From Treponema_I sp045631425 (GTDB taxonomy: Bacteria; Spirochaetota; Spirochaetia; Treponematales; Treponemataceae): DNA of 64,000 nt. Every line of letters starts with the position of its first letter. Positions within the stretch are counted from its first letter, which is position 1. The position numbers and the translations under genes are program-made. Of this stretch, positions 24,518 to 33,681 are shown in pieces. The stretch lies in NCBI GenBank assembly GCA_045631425.1, contig JAZQUR010000084.1, positions 49,091-113,090 of the forward strand. The letters run 5' to 3'. Under the pieces are notes generated by a model that was given only the letters and a program-made list of their open reading frames with translations, was not told where the DNA came from and ran no database searches.

Positions 24518-25858
24518 ATGAAAGCACAACTTATTTACAATAAAGCAGAACGTGTACGTGATGTTTTACGATATATTTCACGATTTAAGAATTCTATTAT
24601 CGTTATACACATTGATGATAGTTTAGTAGATTCTCCTTACTATTCAAGTCATATCAGAGATATTGCATATCTTCATGAAGTTGGACTAAAAGTTATTATC
24701 ATCCCTGGGGCAAAAAATCACATCGATTCTTTGCTAAAAAATGCAGGACTTTCTTGGGAAGAAAAAGACGGAATTCGAATAACATCTGAAAAAGAAATGT
24801 CTATAATCAAAATGGCTAGTTTTGATATGTCAAATAAAATTATGACAAGCCTTGCAGAAGAGCGACTAACTGCAGTTATCGGAAACTGGGTAAAGGCTCG
24901 AGGCAAAGGCGTTATTAATGGAGTTGATTTTCAAACTGCTGGTGAAATAGATAAAATAAATATTCAAGCTCTAAATTCTGTTTTAGAAGATGGCTTTATC
25001 CCTATTTTCCCATGTATTGGTTGGAGTTCAAACGGAAAACCTTATAACATTTCTTCTATCAACTTAGCTGCACAAGTTGCTACAGAATTAAAAGCAGAAA
25101 AGCTTTTTTTTCTAACCCATGGCAAAGAAATCTCCAATGTGGACTTCTTTATTCCAGATAACATTTCCATTTCACCAGATGGATTTGTTCCAGCTTTCAA
25201 CCTAGAAGAATTGGATAAGTTTTTTGAACTAAATCAAAATCTTGGTGTTTTTTCACCTGAAAAAAAGCATATTTTAAACCTACTCCAAATCGCAAGAATA
25301 TCTTGTTCCCTTGGTGTTTCCAGAACCCATATTGTAAACGGACTTTTTGACGGAACTCTTCCTTGCGAAATATTCTCGGATTTAGGTTCTGGCACAATGA
25401 TTTACAAGAGTAATTATGGTGGAATTCGTTCTATGCAAAAAGAAGATATTCCAGCAGTTCTAAATCTTATTCGTCCATTTGTTGAGCAAGGAATTCTTTT
25501 GCCACGAACAGAAGAATCGCTACTTCAAACTTATACAGATTACATTGTTTATGAACTTGATGGTGGTTTAAAAGCTTGTGCCGCTTTACACACTTACAAT
25601 GATAATCAAGCAGAAATTGCAGCGGTGGCTGTTGATTCAGTTTGTTCACATATGGGAATTGGTCCAAAACTTATCAACTATTTGCTTCAAAAGGCAAAAG
25701 AAAAGAATATCCATTCTGTATTTATTTTAACAACTCAAACATCAGATTGGTTTGAAAAACTTGGCTTTAAGATATCCACAGTAGATTCATTACCACAAGA
25801 AAGAAAAGAAAAATGGACAAAAGAACGAGGCTCAAAAGTTCTTCGTATTAATTTTTAG
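24518..25858 (+). CDS. argA: Amino-acid N-acetyltransferase (N-acetylglutamate synthase, ArgA type)
   Basis: A 446-residue two-domain protein. Residues 1 to about 290 are an amino-acid-kinase domain ('IIVIHIDDSLVDS', 'LHEVGLKVIIIPGAK', 'GEIDKINIQALNSVLEDGFIPIFPCIG'); the rest is a GNAT acetyltransferase domain ('GIRSMQKEDIPAVLNLIRPF', 'EIAAVAVDSVCSHMGIGPKLI', 'DWFEKLGF'). This architecture is that of ArgA, which makes N-acetylglutamate, the first step of arginine synthesis, with feedback inhibition through the kinase domain. The start is ATG 24518 because family proteins begin near this point and the preceding reading frame runs through a structured non-coding patch. Confidence 0.88.
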   Translation: MKAQLIYNKAERVRDVLRYISRFKNSIIVIHIDDSLVDSPYYSSHIRDIAYLHEVGLKVIIIPGAKNHIDSLLKNAGLSWEEKDGIRITSEKEMSIIKMASFDMSNKIMTSLAEERLTAVIGNWVKARGKGVINGVDFQTAGEIDKINIQALNSVLEDGFIPIFPCIGWSSNGKPYNISSINLAAQVATELKAEKLFFLTHGKEISNVDFFIPDNISISPDGFVPAFNLEELDKFFELNQNLGVFSPEKKHILNLLQIARISCSLGVSRTHIVNGLFDGTLPCEIFSDLGSGTMIYKSNYGGIRSMQKEDIPAVLNLIRPFVEQGILLPRTEESLLQTYTDYIVYELDGGLKACAALHTYNDNQAEIAAVAVDSVCSHMGIGPKLINYLLQKAKEKNIHSVFILTTQTSDWFEKLGFKISTVDSLPQERKEKWTKERGSKVLRINF

Positions 25859-25914
25859 GTCAAAAAAATTGTAAGATTATAAAACTAAAATCATTTTTGT
25901 TTCACTTATGTTTT

Positions 25915-25942
25915 AATAATTGTTTCACGTGAAACAATTATT
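25915..25942. promoter_or_regulatory. parS site 1 (ParB binding site)
   Basis: TGTTTCACGTGAAACA at 25921-25936 is an exact match to the bacterial parS consensus, inside a longer perfect 28-bp palindrome (AATAAT/ATTATT flanks). ParB loads here to organise the origin region. No parA or parB gene lies in the window. Confidence 0.92.
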
Positions 25943-25955
25943 AAATACGCTACAA

Positions 25956-26001
25956 AAAAGGTGCATCAGGAAATATTTTTTTATCTCTTGATGCACCTTT
26001 T
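25956..26001 (+). terminator. Terminator of argA
   Basis: AAAAGGTGCATCA (25956-25968) / TGATGCACCTTTT (25989-26001), a perfect 13-bp stem with T-rich downstream flank. Confidence 0.8.
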
Positions 26002-26048
26002 CTATTTTTGGTAGATAAGCAAAGTTTTTTCACATACTTTTAATTCAT

Positions 26049-26130
26049 CAAAAAAAAGCCTGGCACAGCAACTTAACTCTCACGACATACACAAGTAAGG
26101 ATAAAGTTGAGGTTGTGTTTAACTCAGGCT
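26049..26130 (-). ncRNA. Candidate small RNA with own terminator
   Basis: On the reverse strand an RNA of about 75 nt would open with AGCCTG (26130-26125), close with CAGGCT (26062-26057) and end in eight T. Inside, CAACTT/AAGTTG and ACAAC/GTTG can pair. Just upstream is a TATATTAT stretch (26138-26131) and a TATCGT with TTGATG at 18 bp. It has no 4.5S RNA loop, no tRNA shape and no ORF. It could instead be a plain terminator-like hairpin, but the gyrA terminator lies 190 bp earlier. Confidence 0.4.
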
Positions 26131-26300
26131 ATAATATACGATAGCACGGAATATAAAAATCCATCAATAAATTGTCAGTTTAAAATCTGAAAATTAATGG
26201 ATACATTTACTTCAAAATCAATGCAATGAAATCACTACCCTTTTACAACAAAATCACACTTATAAAGTTATCACTCTAAAAGTAAAATTAAAACAAAAAA

Positions 26301-26316
26301 TGTTTCACGTGAAACA
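26301..26316. promoter_or_regulatory. parS site 2
   Basis: Second exact TGTTTCACGTGAAACA, immediately next to the T-run of the gyrA terminator and 380 bp from the first site. Confidence 0.92.
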
Positions 26317-26319
26317 AAA

Positions 26320-26360
26320 AAAACGCTGAGAAAGAAAACAATTTTCTAACTCAGCGTTTT
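26320..26360 (-). terminator. Terminator of gyrB-gyrA
   Basis: AAAACGCTGAG (26320-26330) / CTCAGCGTTTT (26350-26360), perfect stem; on the reverse strand it is followed by eight T and then parS site 2. Confidence 0.85.
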
Positions 26361-26398
26361 GGTTTTATAATGTTATATATTTAACAATGTAAAAATTA

Positions 26399-28855
26399 CT
26401 AACTTTCTTCTGAACCTTCATCATTAGCAATTTTATCAATACCAATAACCATATCTGGTTGATTAATATCAAGTACGCGAACACCTTGTGCAGCTCTACC
26501 CTGTTCACTAATAGAATCAGCTGGAACACGTAAAGATTTACCCTGACTTGTAATACACATGATTTCGTCAGAATCAGTAACAGAGATTACACCAACAACT
26601 TCACCAGTTTTTTCTGTTACATTGTATCCTTTTTGTCCACCAGTTGCACGGCCATGACGCATAAACTCATCAAATGAAACGCGCTTACCAGAACCAAAAG
26701 AAGTCATTAAAAGCATTTTTTCATCAGAGTTTACACAAACTGCACCAGCAAGTTCATCTTCGTTAGAAAGTCTAAGACCACAAACACCACGAGATGCACG
26801 ACCCATAAAACGAACATCTTCTTCAGTGATACGAAGCGCTTGTCCCATTCTTGAAACAAGAATCAATTCATTTGATCCGTCTGTAAGAATTGCAGAAACA
26901 ATCTTATCGCCTTCATCAAGATTAATAGCAATAATACCACGTGTCTTTGCGTTAGAAAAATCCGAAGTTCTAACTTTTTTAACAACACCTTTTGAAGTTG
27001 CCATAAACAAGAATTTATCTTCTGAAAATTCTTTAAGAGTTACAGTTGTTGCAATTTCTTCATCCGAAGCAATTGATAACAATCCCTTAATGTGAACACC
27101 ACGTGTATTTTTACTTGATTCAGGGATTTCATGAACTTTAATATAATATGCTTTTCCTTCTGTAGAAATAAACATAACATAATCATGATTTGAAGCAACA
27201 AATACTTGCTTGATAAAATCGTCTTCCACAAGTTTAGCAGAGTTAGAACCTTTTCCACCTCTACCCTGACTTTTGTAAGTTGATGCAGGAACTGCTTTGA
27301 TATAACCAAGGTGAGAAATAAGAACAACCATTTCTTCTTCTTTGATTAAATCTTCAACATTAATTTGTTCAATTTCATCAGCAACAATATCAGTACGACG
27401 TTTGTCACCATATTTTTTTGCAACTTCAGAAGTTTCATCTTTAATGATATTTAGGATTTTTTCTGGATGAGCCAACAAATCCTTTAAGTGTAAAATTAAA
27501 GCTTCAACTTCTTTTAACTCAGCTTCAAGTTTTTCAATTTCCAAACTTGTTAGACGACCAAGACGCATATCAACAATTGCTTGTGCTTGAACGTCATCAA
27601 ATTGGAATCTATCTTTTAAGCTATTTTTTGCAACTTCTTCATTGCGGCTTTCTTTGATGATTTTAATTACTTCATCAATATTTTGAATTGCTTTTACTAA
27701 AGCTCTTAAAATGTGAGCACGTTCTTCAGCTTTCTTTAATTCAAACTGAGTTCGACGTGTAACAACATCTTGTCTGTGTTCAACAAAGCATGAAATTAGT
27801 TTTTTTAGACTTAGAACTTCTGGTCTACCATTTACAAGAGCAAGGTTAATAATACCAAAAGATGATTGTAATGGTGTTTTTGAAAATAGTTGATTTAGAA
27901 CAACTTTTGCAATTGTTCCTCTTTTCAATCCAATTTCAATACGAACATCATCTCCAGCAGAACCATCATTTACTCTATCGATTCCTTCGATAACTTTATC
28001 ACGAGCAAGTTCACCGATTTTTTTACACAAATCATCTGTTCTTACTTGATAAGGAATTTCTGTGAAGATAATTGATTCTTTACCAGATTTAGAAACTTCT
28101 ATAGAAAAGCGACCGCGAACTATAATTTTTCCCCGACCAGTTTTATATGCTTGCTTAATTCCACTTTTCCCATAGATGATACCACCTGTAGGAAAATCAG
28201 GACCTTTTACAAAATTAGATAATTCATCAATTGAAATATCAGGATTATCAATATAGGCACAAACAGCATCAGCAATTTCATTTAAATTGTGTGGAGGCAT
28301 ATTTGTTGCCATACCAACTGCGATACCGCTTGAACCATTTACCAAAAGGAATGGGATTTTTGCAGGTAAAACTGTTGGTTCTTTTTTTGTATCATCAAAG
28401 TTAGGAACAAAATCAACTGTATCTTTTTTGATGTCTTTTACCATTTCTTCGGCAATTTGAGACATCTTTGCTTCTGTATAACGGTATGCAGCAGCTGGGC
28501 TTCCGTCTATTCCCCCGAAGTTACCTTGTTTGGTAATAGGCATATAGCGCATAGAGAAGTGTTGTCCCAAGCGAACTAAAGCATCATAAACAGAAGAGTC
28601 ACCATGTGGGTGATAACTACCTAGTACGTCACCGACAACAGTTGCACATTTACGAGTTTTTCCACCTGCATGTAAACCTTTTTCTTCCATAGAATAAAGG
28701 ATACGTCTATGTACAGGTTTTAAACCATCACGTACATCTGGCAATGCACGAGCTACAATAACAGACATAGAATAGTCTATGTAAGATTTTTGCATTTCTG
28801 TTTCAATTGAAACAGGTATAATTGATCCGCCTTCTGGAGTTTTTATTTCTTCCAT
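26399..28855 (-). CDS. gyrA: DNA gyrase subunit A
   Basis: An 818-residue type II topoisomerase subunit. The catalytic Tyr is Tyr126 in 'AAAYRYTE'. The quinolone-determining region reads 'HPHGDSSVYDALVRL', with Ser87 and Asp91 at the positions of E. coli Ser83 and Asp87, so no classical resistance change is seen. The C-terminal beta-pinwheel has the GyrA-box 'QGRGGKG' needed for DNA wrapping and negative supercoiling. It lies 18 nt after gyrB in one operon, with an AAGGTG ribosome site before ATG 28855, and ends at a strong terminator. Confidence 0.98.
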   Translation of the reverse strand: MEEIKTPEGGSIIPVSIETEMQKSYIDYSMSVIVARALPDVRDGLKPVHRRILYSMEEKGLHAGGKTRKCATVVGDVLGSYHPHGDSSVYDALVRLGQHFSMRYMPITKQGNFGGIDGSPAAAYRYTEAKMSQIAEEMVKDIKKDTVDFVPNFDDTKKEPTVLPAKIPFLLVNGSSGIAVGMATNMPPHNLNEIADAVCAYIDNPDISIDELSNFVKGPDFPTGGIIYGKSGIKQAYKTGRGKIIVRGRFSIEVSKSGKESIIFTEIPYQVRTDDLCKKIGELARDKVIEGIDRVNDGSAGDDVRIEIGLKRGTIAKVVLNQLFSKTPLQSSFGIINLALVNGRPEVLSLKKLISCFVEHRQDVVTRRTQFELKKAEERAHILRALVKAIQNIDEVIKIIKESRNEEVAKNSLKDRFQFDDVQAQAIVDMRLGRLTSLEIEKLEAELKEVEALILHLKDLLAHPEKILNIIKDETSEVAKKYGDKRRTDIVADEIEQINVEDLIKEEEMVVLISHLGYIKAVPASTYKSQGRGGKGSNSAKLVEDDFIKQVFVASNHDYVMFISTEGKAYYIKVHEIPESSKNTRGVHIKGLLSIASDEEIATTVTLKEFSEDKFLFMATSKGVVKKVRTSDFSNAKTRGIIAINLDEGDKIVSAILTDGSNELILVSRMGQALRITEEDVRFMGRASRGVCGLRLSNEDELAGAVCVNSDEKMLLMTSFGSGKRVSFDEFMRHGRATGGQKGYNVTEKTGEVVGVISVTDSDEIMCITSQGKSLRVPADSISEQGRAAQGVRVLDINQPDMVIGIDKIANDEGSEES

Positions 28856-28873
28856 AATCTCACACCTTTATCC

Positions 28874-30802
28874 TTAAATATCCAATGTAGCATAAACAGC
28901 ATTTTCTTCGATAAACTTACGACGAGGTTCTACTTCCTCACCCATAAGAGTTGTAAATATTTTATCTGCTTCAATAGCATCAGCAATACTTACTTGTTTC
29001 ATTTTACGGTTTGCTGGATCCATGGTGGTTTCTTTTAATTCTTTCCATTCCATTTCACCAAGACCTTTATATCGTTGAACTTCGATTTTATCGTTTGTAG
29101 CACCTTGAGAAACAAATTCTGAAATAGTTGCATCTCTTTCTTCATCAGAGAAAACAAAGCGTCTGTCTTTTTTGTATTCAACACGATACAAAGGTGGCAT
29201 AGCAATATAAATATGTCCAGCTTCAACAAGTTGAGGCATATATCTAAAGAAGAAAGTCATAAGCAATGTTGCAATGTGAGCACCGTCAACGTCAGCATCA
29301 GCCATAATAATGATTTTGTGATATCTTAATTTTTCAATGTTAAAATCTTTACCAAAACCAGCACCAAGAGATGCAATTACCGGATTTAATTTATCATTGT
29401 TTGCAACTTTATCTGGACGAACTTTTTCTACGTTAAGCATTTTTCCCCAAAGCGGTAGAATTGCCTGAATTCTCGGATCTCTACCCTGCTTTGCAGAACC
29501 TCCCGCAGAATCACCTTCGACTATGTATACTTCACATTCTTCTGGATTTTTAGAAGAACAGTCTGCCAATTTTCCAGGAAGACCGAAGCTGTCCATTCCA
29601 GTTTTTCGTCGAGCATTATCTTTTGCTTTTCTTGCAGCAATACGAGCAGTTGCTTCAGAAACAGCTTTTTCCAAAACTTGTTCAGTAATTCTTGGGTTTT
29701 GTTCAAAGAATAAAGTTAATTGTTCATTTACCAAAGAATCCACAATTCCACGAACTTCACTATTTCCAAGCTTTGTTTTAGTTTGTCCTTCAAACTGTGG
29801 TTCTGGAACTTTACAAGAAATAACAGCTGTTAAACCTGCACGAACATCTTCACCAGTTAGTTTTTCTTCCTTATCCATCTTTTTTTGTAATTTTGCATTG
29901 TTTTGTAAAAATGCGTTCATTACACGAGTTAAGGCAGTTTTAAAACCTTCTAGGTGAGTTCCACCTTCTTTTGTATTAATATCATTTACGAAAGATAAAA
30001 TATTTTCGTTATAACCTGTGTTGTAATGAAGAGCAACTTCTGTGAGTACGTCGTTTTTCTCGCCTTCAAAAAAGATAGGATTTTCTGGAATTACAGTTTT
30101 ACCTTCGTCAAGATATTTAACAAAAGATTTAATACCACCTTCAAATCTGAATTCAACTTCTTTTGGAGTTGAAAGTCGTTCATCTCTTAGAATAATAGTA
30201 ATTCCACTATTTAAGAATGCTAATTCTCTTAAACGTTTAGCTAAAATATCAAATTGATAAGTTGTTGTTTCTGTAAAAATACTAGCATCAGCTTTCCAAC
30301 GAATAATAGTTCCAGTTCTATCTCCAGCTTCCCCAATTTCTACAACAGGTGCAGTTGCAACACCAACTTCATATTTTTGACTAAAAATCTTTCCATCACG
30401 ATAAATAGTTGCTTCAAGCCAGTCAGAAAGAGCGTTTACACAAGCAACACCAACACCGTGCAAACCGCCAGAAACTTTATAAGAACCTTTATCAAATTTA
30501 CCACCAGCATGAAGACGAGTTAATACAAGCTCAAGAGCAGAAATTCCTTCTTCTGGGTGAATATCAGTTGGAATACCACGTCCGTTATCTTCAACACGTA
30601 AAATATCATTTTGTTCTAGAGCAACAACAATTTTATCACAATAGCCAGCCATTGCTTCGTCAATTGAGTTATCTACAACTTCGTAAACCAAGTGATGTAG
30701 CCCATCAGGTCCTGTAGATCCAATGTACATACCAGGTCTTTTACGAACTGCTTCTAATCCTTTTAAAACTTGAATATTTGTTGCTGAATATGAAGTAGAC
30801 AT
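28874..30802 (-). CDS. gyrB: DNA gyrase subunit B
   Basis: A 642-residue ATPase subunit: 'EAVRKRPGMYIGSTGPDGLHHLVYEVVDNSIDE', 'VEDNGRGIPTD' and 'GLHGVGVACVNALS' form the GHKL ATP site; 'YIVEGDSAGGSAKQGRD' and 'ADADVDGAHI' form the Toprim metal site, and 'QRYKGLGEM' is near the end. It works with GyrA to introduce negative supercoils. It is divergent from dnaA, whose start is only 82 bp away. ATG 30802 has a GGAAGG ribosome site at good spacing. Confidence 0.98.
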   Translation of the reverse strand: MSTSYSATNIQVLKGLEAVRKRPGMYIGSTGPDGLHHLVYEVVDNSIDEAMAGYCDKIVVALEQNDILRVEDNGRGIPTDIHPEEGISALELVLTRLHAGGKFDKGSYKVSGGLHGVGVACVNALSDWLEATIYRDGKIFSQKYEVGVATAPVVEIGEAGDRTGTIIRWKADASIFTETTTYQFDILAKRLRELAFLNSGITIILRDERLSTPKEVEFRFEGGIKSFVKYLDEGKTVIPENPIFFEGEKNDVLTEVALHYNTGYNENILSFVNDINTKEGGTHLEGFKTALTRVMNAFLQNNAKLQKKMDKEEKLTGEDVRAGLTAVISCKVPEPQFEGQTKTKLGNSEVRGIVDSLVNEQLTLFFEQNPRITEQVLEKAVSEATARIAARKAKDNARRKTGMDSFGLPGKLADCSSKNPEECEVYIVEGDSAGGSAKQGRDPRIQAILPLWGKMLNVEKVRPDKVANNDKLNPVIASLGAGFGKDFNIEKLRYHKIIIMADADVDGAHIATLLMTFFFRYMPQLVEAGHIYIAMPPLYRVEYKKDRRFVFSDEERDATISEFVSQGATNDKIEVQRYKGLGEMEWKELKETTMDPANRKMKQVSIADAIEADKIFTTLMGEEVEPRRKFIEENAVYATLDI

Positions 30803-30848
30803 GTATACCTTCCAAAAAAAAAGAAATGGTTTATCGAGTATAACTCTA

Positions 30849-30878
30849 TTGAAAAAAAAAGTAAAGGTAAGATATACT
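30849..30878 (+). promoter_or_regulatory. Promoter of dnaA, leaderless or nearly so
   Basis: TTGAAA (30849-30854), 18-bp spacer, TATACT (30873-30878), then AGAGGA and ATG 30885. A TATACT on the opposite strand in the same 82-bp gap may serve gyrB. Confidence 0.6.
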
Positions 30879-30884
30879 AGAGGA

Positions 30885-32294
30885 ATGGTTAACGAATTTT
30901 GGGAAGAAGCAAAAAAACAAATTAAACAAGATTATGAGAACGAATCTAGAATAGAAGAATACAACTTTTGGATTCGCATGATTAATTTTATGAGTTCAGA
31001 AGGGACAACTCTAAATCTATCAGTTCCATCAGAATTTTTTCAAAGTCAAGTTATTAAAAAAGGCCACATTTCAGTAATTAAAGAAAAATTACATGATATT
31101 TCTGGTCAAAATTTCGATATCAATCTAATTATCAACAAAGATACAACTTCATCAACTAATGATGAGGACGATGATGATATTGATGATGAAATTGCCCCAA
31201 AATCAACAAATGTAAATACTTCAGTAATATCACAACCTTTGGAAAGTTCAAAATCCCTAAATCCAAAAGATGATAGAACAAAAGAATATCTTTTTAACTC
31301 ATTTGTTATTGGTGATAATAACTCTTTTGCATATAACGCAGCATTAGCTGTAGCAAAAAATCCGGGACGAGCTTACAATCCACTTTTAATTTACGGTGGA
31401 GTTGGCCTTGGAAAAACTCACTTAATGTGTGCTATCGGAAATCATTGTTTAGCAAATGGTGATAAAAAAGTAATTTACGTTACTGCAGAAGATTTCACAA
31501 ATGAATTTATTGAAAGTGTTGGTACAAAAACAACTCAAAAATTCAAAAATAAATATAGAAACGCTGATGTTTTATTAATAGATGATATTCACTTCTTCCA
31601 AAATAAAGATGGTACACAAGAAGAATTATTCCATACATTTAATGCGTTGTATGATTCTTTTAAACAAATTGTTTTCACATGTGACCGTCCAGTTTCTGAA
31701 TTGAAAAATCTTGCAGACAGATTACGTTCTCGCTTTGAAAGAGGATTAAACGTAGACTTATCTTTGCCAAGTTATGAAACACGCCGTGCAATTTTAGAAA
31801 AGAAAGTTGCTCAATCTGGAAGATATGTTACAAGTGATGTAATAGATTACATTGCACAAAATGTTGCATCAAATATTCGTGATTTGGAAGCAGCCTTAAC
31901 AAAAATTCTTGCTTACACAGAATTAGTTGGAAAAGAAGTTACTCTAGAAATCGCCCAACATGAATTAAAAGATAAAATTTGCATTCAACAGAATACAAAT
32001 GTCGGAATGCAAACTATAATAAAAGTTGTTGCAGATTATTATGGACTTACACCTCGGGACTTAACTGGTCAAAAACGCTCTAAAAATATTGTTATTCCAA
32101 GACAAATTGCAATGTACATTATTAGAGAATTAACAGAATATTCTACAACAGAAATTGGTGGAGAATTTGGTGGAAGAGATCATACAACAGTTATGCACTC
32201 TATCAACAAAACAGGTGAAAATCTCCAAAATGATTCTAGCTTAGATTCTACTATTCAAATCCTAATAAAAAAAATACGGGAATATAAAAACTAA
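30885..32294 (+). CDS. dnaA: Chromosomal replication initiator DnaA
   Basis: A 469-residue initiator. Domain I is at 1-80; an acidic linker with 'DEDDDDIDDE' is at about 93-102; the AAA+ domain has Walker A 'GGVGLGKT' (171-178) and Walker B 'VLLIDDIHF'; domain IV ends with the DnaA-box-binding signature 'GGRDHTTVMHSI'. It melts the origin, which is most likely the 274-bp gap just downstream. The start at 30885 is chosen because the longer frame runs through the promoter. The 6 nt between -10 box and ATG are purine-rich but too close for a normal ribosome site. Confidence 0.97.
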   Translation: MVNEFWEEAKKQIKQDYENESRIEEYNFWIRMINFMSSEGTTLNLSVPSEFFQSQVIKKGHISVIKEKLHDISGQNFDINLIINKDTTSSTNDEDDDDIDDEIAPKSTNVNTSVISQPLESSKSLNPKDDRTKEYLFNSFVIGDNNSFAYNAALAVAKNPGRAYNPLLIYGGVGLGKTHLMCAIGNHCLANGDKKVIYVTAEDFTNEFIESVGTKTTQKFKNKYRNADVLLIDDIHFFQNKDGTQEELFHTFNALYDSFKQIVFTCDRPVSELKNLADRLRSRFERGLNVDLSLPSYETRRAILEKKVAQSGRYVTSDVIDYIAQNVASNIRDLEAALTKILAYTELVGKEVTLEIAQHELKDKICIQQNTNVGMQTIIKVVADYYGLTPRDLTGQKRSKNIVIPRQIAMYIIRELTEYSTTEIGGEFGGRDHTTVMHSINKTGENLQNDSSLDSTIQILIKKIREYKN

Positions 32295-32568
32295 TAACTT
32301 GTAGATAACCTGTTAAAAATTAGTTGAAAAACTAAAAAAATTGGGGATAAATAAAACCTCATGTTGAAATGTGGATAAATAAAAGTTGAAATACAGAAGT
32401 TTTCCACATCAAAATTTTCTTGTAAAATAAAGAAATAAGATAGTTTTACAGAAATCCACAAGCTCTATTATTATTATTATTAAAATTTATATATATAATA
32501 TATAGTAAGGAAAATTAATAAATTAAGAAAAATAAAAAATTTTCCGAAACATTTAAACGGAGGCAATT
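32295..32568. other. Candidate chromosomal origin (oriC) between dnaA and dnaN
   Basis: DnaA boxes: TGTGGATAA (32370-32378, perfect in reverse), TGTAGATAA (32300-32308), TGGGGATAA (32342-32350), TTTTCCACA (32400-32408) and AAATCCACA (32452-32460). Four nt after the last box the reverse strand, read 3'->5', gives GAT AAT AAT AAT AAT AAT (32465-32482), matching the DnaA-trio rule. Next comes a nearly pure A/T stretch (32483-32545) fit for unwinding, then GGAGG before dnaN. Confidence 0.75.
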
Positions 32569-33672
32569 ATGAAATTTACTTTTGACCGAGATGCTATGCT
32601 TAGAGAAATCTCTATTGCACAAGAAATCATCTCTACAAAAAATGCACTATCTATTTTATCAAATGTATTATTCATTGCAGAAAATAATAGCTTAACTATA
32701 AAAGCAACTGATATTAAAGTTAATTTTGAAACAAAAATTCCTGTAGACATTGAAGAAGAAGGAACAACAACAGTTTTCTGTGATAAATTTGTTAGCATTC
32801 TAAATTCATTACCATCAGGTGATATTGAATTTGATCAAAAAGATACAGTTGTAACAATTAAACCAATTGCTATCAAAGGACAATTCAAACTAAAGAGCAT
32901 GGCAAGTGATAAATTTCCAGAATTCACTTCTTCAGAAAATGTTCCATATTTTGATATTCCAGCTGATGAATTCAAAAATATGATTACACAAACTATCTTT
33001 GCATTATCTGATGATGAAACAAGATATTTTATGAATGGTGTTTTCTTTGAAAAAAATGATGATGATTTAACACTTGTTTCAACAGATGGTAGAAGACTAG
33101 CTTATGTTTCAAAACCACTATGCCAAGGTGTAACAACATTTTCATCAGCTATTGTACCTCCAAAAATTCTAAATATCATTTTGAAAAGAGCTCCATCTGA
33201 AGGATTTGTTTCTTTAGCAATCGTTGAAAAAATGATTTTTGTAAAATTTGGATCATATCAATTCACTTCAGTTTTGATAGATGGACAATTTCCAAACTAC
33301 AGACGTGTTATTCCTGAATCACAATTATACAATTTCAAAGTTGAAAAAGCTGATTTGCAAAACGCTTTAAAACGTGTTGGTTTGCTAGTTGATAAAAAAT
33401 CACCAAGAATTTACTTAGATGTAAAACCTGGTAGATTAACAATCACATCACAAGAGACAGAAATAGGTACTGCAAAAGAAGAAATTCCATGTTCTTATGA
33501 TGGTGAAGAAATCATGATTGCTGTAAGTTATGTTCACCTTGAAGAACCTCTAAAAGTTATGAATGTTGATAGATTAAATTTCGAATTTACTGAAAAAATG
33601 AAAGCTATTACATTAAAACCAGAACCTAGTGAAGATTATTTCCATATCATTATGCCAATGCAAATGGAATAG
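32569..33672 (+). CDS. dnaN: DNA polymerase III beta clamp
   Basis: A 367-residue sliding clamp with three similar subdomains; recognisable parts are 'SILSNVLFIAENNSLTIKATDIKV', 'YFMNGVFFEKNDDDLTLVSTDGRRLAYVS', 'LIDGQFPNYRRVIPE' and the C-terminal peptide 'YFHIIMPMQ'. It tethers polymerase III to DNA and is loaded by the DnaX complex encoded at 11.2 kb. A strong GGAGG site precedes ATG 32569. The recF start follows within 10 nt of its stop. Confidence 0.97.
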   Translation: MKFTFDRDAMLREISIAQEIISTKNALSILSNVLFIAENNSLTIKATDIKVNFETKIPVDIEEEGTTTVFCDKFVSILNSLPSGDIEFDQKDTVVTIKPIAIKGQFKLKSMASDKFPEFTSSENVPYFDIPADEFKNMITQTIFALSDDETRYFMNGVFFEKNDDDLTLVSTDGRRLAYVSKPLCQGVTTFSSAIVPPKILNIILKRAPSEGFVSLAIVEKMIFVKFGSYQFTSVLIDGQFPNYRRVIPESQLYNFKVEKADLQNALKRVGLLVDKKSPRIYLDVKPGRLTITSQETEIGTAKEEIPCSYDGEEIMIAVSYVHLEEPLKVMNVDRLNFEFTEKMKAITLKPEPSEDYFHIIMPMQME

Positions 33673-33681
33673 GAGTAATTT

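Larger units (their letters stand above)
25859..26398. other. 540-bp intergenic region with two parS sites
   Basis: Between argA and gyrA. It holds the argA terminator, two perfect parS sites, a candidate small RNA and the gyrA terminator, each listed separately. The remaining sequence (about 26140-26300) is AT-rich with nothing I can name. Confidence 0.8.

Noticed and set aside
26049..26130. 4.5S (SRP) RNA
   Set aside because: The conserved GGAAGG/AGCA apical loop of SRP RNA is absent.
29523..29957. 144-codon open frame opposite gyrB
   Set aside because: Shadow frame inside a fully conserved gyrB.
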